Part shown: piece by piece, positions 1 to 8,459 of the stretch | How the letters are laid out: every line of letters begins with the position of its first letter | Position numbering within the stretch: position 1 is the stretch's first letter | Source: CAVQCJ01 sp963711005 | GTDB taxonomy: Bacteria; Actinomycetota; Actinomycetes; Prado026 | Assembly: GCA_963711005.1 (NCBI GenBank) | Contig: CAVQCJ010000002.1 | Location: forward strand, 1,178,001-1,242,000 | Reading direction: 5' to 3' | DNA: 64,000 bases | Position numbers and translations under genes: made by a program | Notes under the pieces: model-generated | The model's input: the letters and a program-made list of their open reading frames with translations, nothing else | Told to the model about the DNA's origin: nothing | Databases searched by the model: none

Positions 1-28
1 GATGCTCTATCCGTTGAGCTACGGGCGC
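1..28 (-). tRNA. tRNA 5' part, cut by window edge (probably tRNA-Arg)
   Basis: On the minus strand position 28 begins GCGCCCG (acceptor 5' half) followed by TAGCTCAACGGATAGAGCA, a standard D-arm. The anticodon lies beyond the left edge, so the identity is not visible. The 5' half resembles actinobacterial tRNA-Arg from memory; this is an inference. Confidence 0.75.
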
Positions 29-85
29 TCGGCCCACAAGGGCCGGCGGCAAGTGTAGCCGGGGCCCGAGCCGCGTCGAAAACCG

Positions 86-214
86 TCAACCGAGCAGCAG
101 CTCGAGCTGGTCCCCGCAGCTCCCCAGTCGGGCGATGCCGACCGGCCCCCAGTCGGCGACCAGCCGGTCGGCCAGCCACGGCCGCTCGGCCGCGGTCAGC
201 TCGCGCACCCGCAC
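86..214 (-). pseudogene. possible N-terminal fragment of a GNAT acetyltransferase
   Basis: A 42-residue reading frame from a GTG at 214 begins VRVRELTAAERPWLADRL and continues WGPVGIARLG. This resembles the first helix and strand of GNAT N-acetyltransferases, in which an ELTAAD-x-PWL type start precedes a W-G turn. It stops after 42 codons, where the family normally runs 140 or more, so it would be a truncated remnant. It could also be a chance frame; the resemblance is short. Confidence 0.3.
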
Positions 215-347
215 GGGTCGATCCTGGCATCGCGCTCGGGAAACTTCTGCCAACAAAGTTCGGCGGAGGTGTCGATCCGGGCAGGGTGTCTTCGTACAGA
301 GGGTGAGACGCCGGATCGGCCGGTGGACCGCACAGAGGAGATCCGAG

Positions 348-701
348 ATGACGCAGTACCTGCTGTCGGTGTGGGGCGTCGAAGGCACCCCGGCGCCGTC
401 CGACGATGAGACACAGAAGATGTTCAAGGACGTCGGCGTCTTCAACGAGAAGCTCAAGGCGCAGGGTGCCTGGGTGTTCGCCGGCGGGCTGCACCCGGTG
501 ACAACGGCGACCGTGGTCCGGGTCCAGGACGGCGAGGTGCTGACCACCGACGGGCCGTTCGCGGAGAGCAAGGAGCAGCTGGGCGGGTTCTGGATCATCT
601 CGGCCCCCGACCTGGACGCCGCGCTCGCGTTGGCTGCCGAGGGCACGGTCGCCTGCCAGGCGCCGGTCGAGGTGCGCCCGTTCGACCCTGCCGGAGACTG
701 A
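348..701 (+). CDS. YCII-related (DGPF domain) protein
   Basis: A 117-residue soluble protein of the YCII/DGPF family, a dimeric ferredoxin-like fold. It starts MTQYLLSVWG and carries the family hallmark TTDGPFAESKEQLGGFWII at about residues 63-81. The ATG at 348 is preceded by GAGGAG at 335-340, so I take it over more upstream starts in the same frame. The stop is 6 nt before an ECF42-type sigma factor gene. DGPF proteins are the standard genomic partners of ECF42 sigma factors, which supports both calls. The biochemical role of the family is not settled; some members act in stress or antibiotic tolerance. Confidence 0.88.
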   Translation: MTQYLLSVWGVEGTPAPSDDETQKMFKDVGVFNEKLKAQGAWVFAGGLHPVTTATVVRVQDGEVLTTDGPFAESKEQLGGFWIISAPDLDAALALAAEGTVACQAPVEVRPFDPAGD

Positions 702-707
702 CGGACG

Positions 708-1964
708 TTGCCCGACGCACCCACCGGCCCGCACGCAGCGGGCGACGACCCCGGCCACCTCGCGACCCAGCAGGTCGAGCGTGTGTTCCGGCAGGACTCC
801 GGACGCGCCGTGGCCACCCTGGTCCGCCTCTTCGGCGACATCGACATCGCGGAAGAGGCGGTCCAGGAGGCGTTCACGGTCGCCGTGCAGACGTGGCCGG
901 ACACCGGGGTTCCTCCCAGCCCGGCCGGCTGGATCGTCACGACGGCCCGCAACCGCGCGATCGACCGGCTCCGGCGCGAGTCCACGCGGCACGATCGGCA
1001 CGTGCAGGCCGCCCTGCTGCACAGCACGGACGAACCCGAGGAGCGGGGTGCAGTGGACGACGACCGCCTCCGCCTCGTCTTCACCTGCTGTCACCCCGCG
1101 CTGGCCCCCGCGGCCCAGGTGGCGCTGACACTTCGTCTCATCGCCGGGCTGCAGACGCCGCAGATCGCCCGGGCGTTCCTGGTGCCGGAGCCGACGATGG
1201 CGCAGCGCATCGTCCGGGCGAAGAACAAGATCCGGGCGGCGCGGATCCCGTTCCGGGTCCCGACGCACGCGGAGCTGCCGGACCGGCTGCGACCGGTGCT
1301 GGCGGTCGTCTACCTCGTGTTCAACGAGGGGTACGTGGCGAGCAGCGGTGACTCGCTGGTCCGCACCGACCTGAGCGACGAGGCGATCCGGCTGGGTCGG
1401 CTGCTCGTCGAGCTGATGCCGGACGAGCCCGAGGTGGTCGGCCTGCTCGCGCTGATGCTGCTGACCGAGTCACGCCGCGCGGCGCGCGTCGGGCTCGACG
1501 GTTCGCTGGTCCCGCTGCCGGAGCAGGACCGCACGCAGTGGCGCCGCGACCTCGTCGACGAAGGGCAGGCGCTGGTCCGCGCCTGCTTGCGCCGCAACGC
1601 GCCGGGCCCGTACCAGGTGCAGGCGGCCATCGCGGCGGTGCACGGCGACGCGGCCACCGCGCAGGACACCGACTGGGCGCAGATCCTCGCGCTGTACGAC
1701 CACCTCCTGCTGCTCGCCCCGACGCCGGTGGTGGCGCTGAACCGCGCGATCGCGGTGGGGGAGGTCGACGGCCCCGGGCCGGCGCTGGCGCTCATCGACG
1801 GGCTCGACCTGGACGGGTACTACCTCCTGCACGCGACCCGCGCGGACCTGTTGCAGCGACTGGGTCGCGAGGACGAGGCACGGTCTGCGTACGACCAGGC
1901 ATTGGCCCGCACCGACAACGCCGCCGAGCGCGACCTGCTGGCCGCCCGCCGTGCGGCTCTGTGA
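708..1964 (+). CDS. ECF RNA polymerase sigma factor, ECF42-type with C-terminal extension
   Basis: A 418-residue sigma factor. Sigma region 2 is seen near residues 25-95 (DIDIAEEAVQEAFTVAVQTW, then GWIVTTARNRAIDRLRRE) and region 4 near 130-185 (LTLRLIAGLQTPQIARAFLV). The remaining 230 residues form the long helical, TPR-like extension typical of ECF42, including VYLVFNEGYVA and ALNRAIAVGEV. There is no anti-sigma gene beside it; ECF42 factors are thought to be controlled through this C-terminal extension. The start is a TTG 6 nt after the DGPF gene, so the two are surely co-transcribed. No clear -35/-10 for autoregulation was identified. Confidence 0.9.
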   Translation: MPDAPTGPHAAGDDPGHLATQQVERVFRQDSGRAVATLVRLFGDIDIAEEAVQEAFTVAVQTWPDTGVPPSPAGWIVTTARNRAIDRLRRESTRHDRHVQAALLHSTDEPEERGAVDDDRLRLVFTCCHPALAPAAQVALTLRLIAGLQTPQIARAFLVPEPTMAQRIVRAKNKIRAARIPFRVPTHAELPDRLRPVLAVVYLVFNEGYVASSGDSLVRTDLSDEAIRLGRLLVELMPDEPEVVGLLALMLLTESRRAARVGLDGSLVPLPEQDRTQWRRDLVDEGQALVRACLRRNAPGPYQVQAAIAAVHGDAATAQDTDWAQILALYDHLLLLAPTPVVALNRAIAVGEVDGPGPALALIDGLDLDGYYLLHATRADLLQRLGREDEARSAYDQALARTDNAAERDLLAARRAAL

Positions 1965-1976
1965 CCGCAGCGGCGT

Positions 1977-2294
1977 CTAGGAGACCGGCTTGGCGGGGTG
2001 GTAGGCACCGATGATGTCGGCGGCTGTCGGGACCGGCTGGGTGTCGACCCGGGACCCGGAGTCGCGCCCGAACTCCTTGAACGACGACAGCCCCGTCAGC
2101 GGGTTCGAGCCGTCCGCGGTGTCCGCGGTCGACACGTGCACGAACGACACCCCGTCGTCGAGCCGCACCACCTTGTACTCCACGTTCTCCGGGTGCTCCG
2201 CCCGCAGCTGCTCGAACACCGCCTCGATCAGCCGGACGTGCTCGGCGACCGCCTCGGGCTTGACCCGGTAGCTGACCACGACGCTGCTGATCAC
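1977..2294 (-). CDS. small dimeric-barrel-like protein (paralogue of the 4480-4773 protein)
   Basis: A 105-residue protein starting at a GTG that overlaps the stop of the upstream SDR gene by 4 nt. It begins with VISSVVVSYRVKPEA and contains RLDDGVSFVHV near residues 47-57 and SSFKEFGRD near 73. The same motifs occur in the protein at 4480-4773 (YRTRPEAADEN, RLDDGATFVHV, PAFAEFQRD), so the two are paralogues. Length and pattern suit a ferredoxin-like dimeric alpha/beta barrel of the antibiotic-biosynthesis-monooxygenase type, but no catalytic residue can be assigned. It is co-translated with the SDR. Confidence 0.7.
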   Translation of the reverse strand: MISSVVVSYRVKPEAVAEHVRLIEAVFEQLRAEHPENVEYKVVRLDDGVSFVHVSTADTADGSNPLTGLSSFKEFGRDSGSRVDTQPVPTAADIIGAYHPAKPVS

Positions 2295-3148
2295 GCGGCA
2301 CTCCCCTGCGGCTCGGTGTGGTCGTCCTTGCCGACCAGCTTGAAGCCCCGCCGCACGCCGGCCTCGAAGGCGCCGCCGGGAAGCAGCCACCTGAGCAGGG
2401 TGAACTGCGTGGCCTCCCTGGTGAACTTGTTGCGGAGGGCGGGGTGCGGGTCGTCGGCGATCGCGACGATCTTGCGGGCGACCAGATCCGGGCCGGGCGC
2501 CTTGCGGCCGAACTCGTCCATGGCCGCGAACGCCCGGCCGCGGGGGCCGGCATAGGCGTCCATGCGGTCCGGGTGCGGGCGCGCGTACAGCTGCGTACGG
2601 ATGTTGCCGGGCTCGACCATCGCGACCCGGATGCCGAACGGGCGCACCTCGTGCCGCAGCGTCTCCATGAGTCCCTCGACGGCGAACTTGCTCGCGTTGT
2701 AGTGACCCCAGAACGGGACCGGCACCAGCCCCGCCAGCGAGCTCAACGTGATGATGTGGCCGCCGCCCTGGGCGCGCATCCCGGGCAGCACCGCGTCGGT
2801 CGTCCGCACGACGCCGAAGTAGTTCGTCTCGAACTGGGCCTTCGCCTCGGCGAGGGTGACCTCCTCGACCGCACCCTCGCACAGGTACCCGGCATTGTTG
2901 ACCAGCACGTCGATGCGCCCGGCCTCGCGCAGGACCCGCTCGACGCCGTCGCGCACCGATCGGTCGTCGTCCACGTCGACGGTCACCGGCTCGACCTCGT
3001 CGATCGGCCGGCCGGAAGTGCTGCGCGTCGCGCCGAACACCCGGAACCCGGCCGCAGCCAGCTCCCGCGCGACGGCCTCGCCGATCCCGGACGAGGTCCC
3101 GGTGACCAGAGCCACCCGCCGCTCACTGCCAGCCTTCTGGTCGGTCAC
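2291..3148 (-). CDS. short-chain dehydrogenase/reductase (SDR) family oxidoreductase
   Basis: A 285-residue NAD(P)-dependent SDR. The Rossmann glycine motif TGTSSGIGEAVA is near residues 16-27, NNAGY near 86-90, the catalytic Ser in TLSSLAG near 135, and YNASK (Tyr and Lys) near 150-154. The substrate cannot be read from sequence; the length and the post-YxxxK region resemble classical SDRs annotated as ketoacyl or alcohol reductases. The start is a GTG. The gene is divergent from an HxlR regulator 61 nt away, which probably controls it, and it is coupled to the small paralogue downstream. Confidence 0.9.
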   Translation of the reverse strand: MTDQKAGSERRVALVTGTSSGIGEAVARELAAAGFRVFGATRSTSGRPIDEVEPVTVDVDDDRSVRDGVERVLREAGRIDVLVNNAGYLCEGAVEEVTLAEAKAQFETNYFGVVRTTDAVLPGMRAQGGGHIITLSSLAGLVPVPFWGHYNASKFAVEGLMETLRHEVRPFGIRVAMVEPGNIRTQLYARPHPDRMDAYAGPRGRAFAAMDEFGRKAPGPDLVARKIVAIADDPHPALRNKFTREATQFTLLRWLLPGGAFEAGVRRGFKLVGKDDHTEPQGSAA

Positions 3149-3209
3149 GTGTCCGTCGCCTCCGCGTGTCGTCGTCGTTCGACCGTAACCGAGTGAGTAG
3201 CATCATGCA

Positions 3210-3683
3210 ATGCACAGAGCCAACCTCGCGGAGCTGGAGTGCTCGCTGGCGCGGACCCTGCAGATCGTCGGCGAGTGGTGGGCGCTGCTCGTGCTGCGCG
3301 ACATCTGCTTCGGCTGGAACCGCTTCGAGGAGATCCACGAGCACCTGGGGATCGCCCGCAACATCCTCAAGGCCCGGCTGGACACCCTGGTCGAGCAGGG
3401 GATGGTGGAGCGGCACCGGTACCAGCAGCGGCCGGACCGGTTCGAGTACGTACCGACCGACAAGGCGATCGACTTCGTCCCGGCGCTGCTCGCTCTCGTC
3501 GCCTGGGGCGACCGCTGGACGGCTCCGGACGGCCCGCCGCTGATCTTCACGCACCGTACGTGCGGGCACGACACGGACGCGACCGTCGTCTGCTCGGCCT
3601 GCTCCGCGCCGCTCGCACGCGCGGACATCGACTTCCGGCCCGGACCCGGGCTCTCCGAGCCGCTGACGCCGCCTTCAGCCTGA
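3210..3683 (+). CDS. HxlR-family transcriptional regulator
   Basis: A 157-residue winged-helix protein. The HxlR signature is clear: CSLARTLQIVGEWWALLVLRD (residues 11-31), the recognition region RFEEIHEHLGIARNILKARL (about 38-57) and the wing RYQQRPDRFEYVPT. The tail has cysteines (HRTCGHD, VVCSACSAPL) in a possible metal- or redox-sensing arrangement; several HxlR proteins sense quinones or thiol stress through Cys, so this fits. It is divergent from the SDR operon, the usual arrangement for an HxlR protein and its target. Confidence 0.9.
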   Translation: MHRANLAELECSLARTLQIVGEWWALLVLRDICFGWNRFEEIHEHLGIARNILKARLDTLVEQGMVERHRYQQRPDRFEYVPTDKAIDFVPALLALVAWGDRWTAPDGPPLIFTHRTCGHDTDATVVCSACSAPLARADIDFRPGPGLSEPLTPPSA

Positions 3684-3708
3684 CATCGCCCTCAGCCGGA
3701 CATCCCCC

Positions 3709-4419
3709 TCAGCCGGACGCGGCCTGGTCCAGCGTGGGGAACGCGAACAGGTCGAGCAGGACCGGCAGCGCTGCCGCGTCCCCGTCGAGTCCCACGTCGC
3801 CGCCGGCGACCGCGTCGGCCGGCGAGACCTGACGGGTGAGCAGCCGGTGCAGCTCGGTGTCGCTGGTGGTGACGACGAGGTCGGCCGAACCGGCCGGCGA
3901 GGGCGCGCCCGCCGCCACCGTCAGCACCGCACGCTCGGCCCGGACGGTGAACGGGCCGTCGTCCAGCCGCAGCTCCCAGGTCGTCGGCCGGGCGACCCGT
4001 CGCGACTCGTCGTGGAAGGCGAGCATCGCCGCGGCCAGCCACCGCGACCGGGTGGCGACGTCGGCCGGCAGTCGGCCCATGCTCTTGGTCCCCCAACGGC
4101 CCAGCGCCATCAGCACCGGCTCGAGCTCGCGGCCGTACGGCGTGAGCTCGTAGACCGTGCCGCGCTCAGGCAGCGGGAGCAGCCGGCGCGAGACGACGCC
4201 GCTGACTTCGAGATGCTTCAGTCGGGCGGCCAGCGTGTTGGTGCCGATCCCGGGCAGACCGTCGGCCAGGTCCCCGAACCGCAGCGGGCCCAGCAGCAGG
4301 TCCCGGACCACGAGGGCGCTCCAGCGGTCGCCGACCACGTCGAGCGCCGTCGCGATGCCGCAGAGCTGGTCGTAGCTGCGGCTGCTGGACACAGGCTCGG
4401 ACACAGGGCGATCGTACAT
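3709..4419 (-). CDS. HxlR-family regulator with C-terminal SCP2-like domain
   Basis: A 236-residue two-domain regulator. The HxlR domain covers about residues 15-110 (CGIATALDVVGDRWSALVVRD, GIGTNTLAARLKHLE, YELTPYGREL). The C-terminal 110 residues (LRLDDGPFTVRA, DLVVTTSDTELHRLLTRQ) resemble the sterol-carrier-protein-2-like effector domain often fused to HxlR in actinomycetes, which may bind a hydrophobic ligand. It is divergent from the small protein gene at 4480, with two inverted repeats between them that look like its operators. Confidence 0.88.
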   Translation of the reverse strand: MYDRPVSEPVSSSRSYDQLCGIATALDVVGDRWSALVVRDLLLGPLRFGDLADGLPGIGTNTLAARLKHLEVSGVVSRRLLPLPERGTVYELTPYGRELEPVLMALGRWGTKSMGRLPADVATRSRWLAAAMLAFHDESRRVARPTTWELRLDDGPFTVRAERAVLTVAAGAPSPAGSADLVVTTSDTELHRLLTRQVSPADAVAGGDVGLDGDAAALPVLLDLFAFPTLDQAASG

Positions 4420-4423
4420 GACA

Positions 4424-4458
4424 CTTGCATTTCAAGATTTTACTTGTACTTCGCAAGT
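4424..4458. promoter_or_regulatory. two inverted repeats, likely HxlR operators
   Basis: The 60-nt gap between the divergent genes at 4419 and 4480 is strikingly AT-rich for this window. It holds CTTG-N5-CAAG at 4424-4436 and ACTTG-N7-CAAGT at 4442-4458. The second resembles the TACTTN...AAGTA-type operators reported for HxlR-family repressors. Binding by the adjacent regulator is inferred from position and symmetry. Confidence 0.55.
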
Positions 4459-4479
4459 CACGCGGCTAGGGTCCGATCC

Positions 4480-4773
4480 ATGACCAGGACGGTGATCGTG
4501 CGGTACCGCACCAGGCCCGAAGCGGCCGACGAGAACGCGCGCCTCGTCGAGGCGGTGTACGGCTCGCTCGCCGAGCTCGCGCCGACCGGTTTCCAGTACA
4601 CGACGTACCGGCTCGACGACGGCGCGACCTTCGTGCACGTCGCGGACTTCGCCGGGCCGGACAACCCGCTCGCCGCCCTGCCGGCGTTCGCCGAGTTCCA
4701 GCGCGACCTCGCGCAGCGCTGCGTCGAGCAGCCGGACCCCACCGAGGCCAGCGTCGTGGGGTCGTACCGGTGA
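4480..4773 (+). CDS. small dimeric-barrel-like protein (paralogue of the 1977-2294 protein)
   Basis: A 97-residue soluble protein starting MTRTVIVRYRTRPEAADENA. It shares the RLDDG-x-FVHV core with the 105-residue protein at 1977-2294. The fold is probably a ferredoxin-like dimeric barrel. It is the first gene after the operator pair and overlaps the next gene by 4 nt (GTGA), so it is likely controlled by the HxlR-SCP2 protein. No enzymatic residue can be named. Confidence 0.75.
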   Translation: MTRTVIVRYRTRPEAADENARLVEAVYGSLAELAPTGFQYTTYRLDDGATFVHVADFAGPDNPLAALPAFAEFQRDLAQRCVEQPDPTEASVVGSYR

Positions 4774-5174
4774 CCGGCAGCGGCACCCGCGACGACCCCT
4801 GGTTGCTGACGACGCCGCCGGGAAAGGCGCACTACCAGATGTGGCGCGACGACGAGGCGGACCCGCCTGCGCTCGTCTGCCAGGTCGGCGGGACGCAGCT
4901 GCGCTACCACGTGGGCGCGATCGAGGACCTGCACGCGATGCTCGTCGCCGACGGTGGCTGGGTGCCGCTGGGCGGCGCGGACGAGCAGAAGCCGGCGCCC
5001 GACGGGACCGTCGAGGCGTGGGGACGCTCGCCGGACAACCCGGTCGGCGGGTGGTACGGGCTGAAGAAGGGGCTGCGCGGGCGGTTCGGCGTCTACCTGC
5101 CCCCGCTGCTGGAGACGCTCGGACTGGCCGAGGTCACCCACGAAGCGAAGAACAACACCATGCGGGCGGTCTGA
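4770..5174 (+). CDS. conserved hypothetical protein
   Basis: A 134-residue soluble protein starting MTGSGTRDDPWLLTTPPGKAHY. It is rich in Trp, Gly and charged residues (QMWRDDEADPPALVC, WYGLKKGLRGRFGVYL) and ends HEAKNNTMRAV. I recall similar uncharacterised actinobacterial proteins but can give no function. Its GTG start overlaps the previous stop, so it belongs to the same HxlR-linked unit. A hairpin just after the stop may end the transcript. Confidence 0.75.
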   Translation: MTGSGTRDDPWLLTTPPGKAHYQMWRDDEADPPALVCQVGGTQLRYHVGAIEDLHAMLVADGGWVPLGGADEQKPAPDGTVEAWGRSPDNPVGGWYGLKKGLRGRFGVYLPPLLETLGLAEVTHEAKNNTMRAV

Positions 5175-5189
5175 GCCACCGTCCGCCGC

Positions 5190-5208
5190 GAGCCCGGTTG
5201 CCGGGCTC
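5190..5208. terminator. hairpin between convergent genes
   Basis: GAGCCCGG-TTG-CCGGGCTC is a perfect 8-bp stem with a 3-nt loop. It lies 16 nt after the stop of the 4770-5174 gene and overlaps the last codon of the convergent hemerythrin gene. No U-tract follows, as is common in actinomycetes. Confidence 0.6.
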
Positions 5209-5839
5209 AGCTCCGCCAGGCCGGCGCGATGTTCTGGCGGTAGCTGCGCCCGAACAGTCCGCCGATGATGGTGAGCACCGGGCCCGGGACCTGTCCGGTC
5301 ACCGCCGCACGCTCGTCGACCGAGGCCCCGTCGAGCACCCACGCGAAGAACTGACCGCCCCGCGACGGGCTGACCTTCCCGAACTTCTTGCCCATCGCCT
5401 TGATCTCGGGCGAGTCGTGCTTGGCCTGGTACACCGGCTCGAGCTCGGCCTCCTCGTGCTCCAGGTGCGCGACCGTGACCGTGCGCAGCTGCTGGAAGGC
5501 CGCCAGCGCGGCCTGCGCCTCGGCCGAGCCCGCCGTGCGCGCGAGCGCACCCATCGCGGTGCGGGTCTGCGCCAGGGCCGCGGCCATGGTCTCGTGCTCG
5601 GCGTCCATCTGTGCCAGCAGCTCCTTGCTGACGCCGACCGCTTCGAGGGCCGGCCAGGCGATCTCGTGCTCGCCCTCGTGGTGGAGCGTGAGCTGGTCGT
5701 CGAAGTTCGCCCACGCGGTCGCCAGCTGTGCCGCCCGCGCCCGGTCACCGTCGCGGAAGGATCCGAGCGCGGCGACGAACCGGTCGAGGTCCCGCCGGAA
5801 GGCACCGTGGATGGCCTTGTTCATGCTGATCTCGGTCAT
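5207..5839 (-). CDS. hemerythrin domain-containing protein
   Basis: A 210-residue protein with a four-helix hemerythrin HHE-cation-binding pattern. Likely di-iron ligands are His11 (AIHGAFRRDLDR), His53/His54 with His58 (TLHHEGEHEI), His82 (DAEHETM) and His125/His128 (AHLEHEEAEL). The C-terminal 60 residues (GKKFGKVSPSRGGQFFAWVL, GPVLTIIGGLFGRSY) form an extra segment seen in actinobacterial members. Roles in the family include oxygen, NO or iron sensing and storage; none can be assigned here. No obvious operon partner. Confidence 0.85.
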   Translation of the reverse strand: MTEISMNKAIHGAFRRDLDRFVAALGSFRDGDRARAAQLATAWANFDDQLTLHHEGEHEIAWPALEAVGVSKELLAQMDAEHETMAAALAQTRTAMGALARTAGSAEAQAALAAFQQLRTVTVAHLEHEEAELEPVYQAKHDSPEIKAMGKKFGKVSPSRGGQFFAWVLDGASVDERAAVTGQVPGPVLTIIGGLFGRSYRQNIAPAWRS

Positions 5840-5892
5840 GGCCCTGACTGTAGGCGACGGGCGACGGGCGACGGCCCGCGGGCCGCAGGAGC

Positions 5893-5982
5893 GGAGGCGG
5901 AGGGATTTGAACCCTCGAGGGGGTTGAAGCCCCCAACCGCATTAGCAGTGCGGCGCCATAGGCCGGGCTAGGCGACGCCTCC
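5893..5982 (-). tRNA. tRNA-Ser(GCT)
   Basis: The minus strand folds as a 90-nt class II tRNA. The acceptor stem pairs GGAGGCG (5') with CGCCTCC (3'), the anticodon loop CTGCTAA carries GCT at 5946-5944, a long variable arm follows (GGGGGCTTCAACCCCC) and the T-arm reads GGTTCAAATCC. The long variable arm and anticodon both indicate serine. The 3' CCA is not encoded. Confidence 0.95.
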
Positions 5983-6068
5983 AGTGCGGTCCTCGACCGC
6001 GGGCCTAGGCTACCGGCCGTCGGAAGGGACCGGCAAAGCGCCGCAGACCGCCGCGGAGGGAGCCACCG

Positions 6069-6809
6069 GTGACCGATCTGGACGCCCGCACCGCGGCCAA
6101 GCGCGCGGCTGGCGAGGCCGCCGTCGAGCGGTTCGTCCACGACGGGATGCGGGTCGGGCTCGGGACCGGGAGCACGGCGGTGTGGGCGCTGCGCCGGATC
6201 GGCGCGCTGCTGGCGGCGGGCGACCTGGGGGACATCGCCGGGGTGCCGACGTCGAGCGCGAGCGAGTCCGAGGCGCGGGCGTGCGGCATCCCGCTCACGA
6301 CGCTCGACGCCCACCCGTTCCTGGACGTGACCATCGACGGCGCCGACGAGGTGTCCCCCACCCTCGACCTGGTCAAGGGCGGCGGCGGCGCGCACCTGCG
6401 CGAGAAGATCGTCGCGCAGGCGAGCGGCCGGCTGGTGATCGTGGTGGACGAGACGAAGCTGGTCCCCGCAGCTGGGCACCGGCTTCGCGGTGCCGGTCGA
6501 GGTGGTGCCGATGGGGCAGCGGCCCGAGCGCGAGTTCCTCGAACAGCTGGGGGCGCGGGTGACGTTGCGCGCCGGCGTGGACGGCACGCCATTCGTCACC
6601 GACGAGGGCAACCACATCCTCGACGCCGACTTCGGCCCGCTGCCCGACCCGGCCGCGCTGCAGGAGGCGTTGCGCACCCGCGCGGGCGTGGTGGAGGTCG
6701 GGCTGTTCCTGGACATGGCGTCGTCGTCGTCGTGGCGGGCGACGTCGTGGCCGGCACCGGACCCGGCGCCGCCGTACGGATGCTGGAGCGGGTCAGCCCA
6801 GAGTCGTGA
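6069..6809 (+). CDS. rpiA: ribose-5-phosphate isomerase A (two compensating frameshifts)
   Basis: RpiA interconverts ribose-5-phosphate and ribulose-5-phosphate in the pentose phosphate pathway. Family motifs are present: GLGTGST near residues 30-36, TIDGADEV near 88-95, LVKGGGGAHLREK near 101-113 and VVDETKLV. Reading changes frame at a CCCC run (6464-6467), where one extra C takes KLVP into the wrong frame. The correct sequence GFAVPVEVVPMGQRPEREFL continues in the +1 frame. A missing base at the TCG repeat (6721-6732) restores the original frame for VVVVAGDVVAGTGPGA. The total length is unchanged, about 246 codons. The GTG start follows GGAGGG. Such a matched pair of indels in a housekeeping gene suggests sequence error rather than decay. 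Confidence 0.85.
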   Translation: MTDLDARTAAKRAAGEAAVERFVHDGMRVGLGTGSTAVWALRRIGALLAAGDLGDIAGVPTSSASESEARACGIPLTTLDAHPFLDVTIDGADEVSPTLDLVKGGGGAHLREKIVAQASGRLVIVVDETKLVPAAGHRLRGAGRGGADGAAARARVPRTAGGAGDVARRRGRHAIRHRRGQPHPRRRLRPAARPGRAAGGVAHPRGRGGGRAVPGHGVVVVVAGDVVAGTGPGAAVRMLERVSPES

Positions 6810-8428
6810 CGTCCAGCGCACCCTCGGCGTACCGCTGCCGCAGCACCTTCTTGTCGAACTTGCCGACCGACGTCTTCGGCACCGCGTCGATCACCGCCCA
6901 CCGCTCCGGCAGCTGCCAGTGGGCGACGCGCTCGGCGAGGTAGGCGCGCAGGTCCTCCAGCGACACGTCCGAGCCCTCGCGCAGCACCACGGTCGCCAGC
7001 GGTCGCTCGCCCCACTTCTCGTCGGGCACGCCGACGACGCTGGCCTCCGCGACGTCCGGGTGCGACATCAGGCAGTTCTCCAGCTCGACGGACGAGATCC
7101 ACTCGCCGCCGGACTTGATCACGTCCTTGGACCGGTCCGTCAGCGTGAGGTAGCCGTCGGCGGTCAGCGTCCCGACGTCGCCGGTCCGCAGCCAGCCGTC
7201 GTCGAACTTCTCCGGGTCGGCGTCACGGTGGTACGCGCCGGTCACCCATGGCCCGCGCACCTCGAGCTCGCCGACCGACTCGCCGTCCCAGGGCAGCTCG
7301 GAGCCGTCCGGACCGATCAGCCGCGCCTCGACGGACGCCGGCACCCGGCCCTGGGTGACCCGGTAGCGCATCCGCGCGTCCGCATCCGTGGCCGTGGCCG
7401 GGGCCCGCGACACCGAGCCGAGCGGAGAGGTCTCGGTCATCCCCCACGCGTGCACGATCATGCACGCCGTACCGCTCCTCGTACGCGCGCATCAGCGACG
7501 GCGGGCAGGCCGAACCGCCGACCACCGCCTCTTTCATCGAGGAGATGTCGCCGCCGTTCGTGTCCAGGTAGTGCAGCAGGTCGTTCCAGATCGTCGGGAC
7601 CGCACCGGCGAACGTCGGGCGCTCCTGCTCGATCATCTTCGCCAGCGGCTCGGCCTGCAGGAAGCGGTCGGGCATGAGCAACGACGCGCCCGACATGAAC
7701 GCGGCGTAGACCAGCCCCCAGGACATCGCGTGGAACTGCGGCACGACCACCAGCACGCGGTCGGCGTCGCTCAGCCCGAACGACTCCTTGGTGCAGACCT
7801 GCATCGAGTGCAGCCAGATCGATCGGTGCGAGTACACGACGCCCTTGGGGTGGCCGGTGGTGCCGCTGGTGTAGCAGATGGCCGCCGCCGAGCGCTCGTC
7901 CACCTCCGGCCAGTCGTACGTGGTCGGCCGGCCGGCGATCAGCTCCTCGTACGAGTGCACGGCCACGCCCTCGGGCGCGTCGAGCGCGGCCGGGTCGGCG
8001 CCCGGACCGGCGACGACCACGTGCCGGACGGTCGTCATCTCCGGCAGCACCTTGGCGAAGACCGGGACCAGGGCCGCGTCCACGACGACGACGTGGTCCT
8101 CCGCGTGGTTGACGATGTAGGCGACCTGCTCGGGGAACAGGCGGATGTTGACCGTGTGCAGCACCGCGCCCATCGACGGCACGGCGTAGTAGACCTCGAG
8201 GTGCTCGGCGTTGTTGAACATGAACGTGCCGACGCGCTGGTCGCCGTCGACGCCGAGCTCGCGCAGGGCGTGCGCCAGCTGTGCGGCCCGCGCCCCCGCC
8301 TGGGCGAAGGTCTCGGTGCGGACCCCGTCCCCGGTCCAGGTGCTGACCGTGGACCGGCCGTGGACGCTGCTGCCGTACCGCAGGAGCCGGGCGACCGACA
8401 GCTGCACGTCCTGCATGGTGCTCTTCAC
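6793..8428 (-). CDS. long-chain fatty-acid-CoA ligase / AMP-binding protein (one frameshift)
   Basis: An acyl-CoA synthetase of the ANL superfamily, about 544 residues. The ATP-binding loop CYTSGTTGHPKGVVYSHRS lies in the first half. WGMTETSPLG (A5 motif), GWLRTGDVGTL (A7), DRSKDVIKSGGEWISS (A8) and KTSVGKFDKKVLR (A10, with the catalytic Lys) lie in the second. The two halves are in different frames: the first ends at RAYEERYGV and the second resumes at MIVHAWGMTE. One extra base at about 7462 explains this. The gene follows tmsB by 31 nt on the same strand, so it may activate or recycle the methylated fatty acids made by the tms pair. The stop overlaps the rpiA end. Confidence 0.85.
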
Positions 8429-8459
8429 GGGCGTTCTCCAGGGTCGGCCGCCGGATGGT

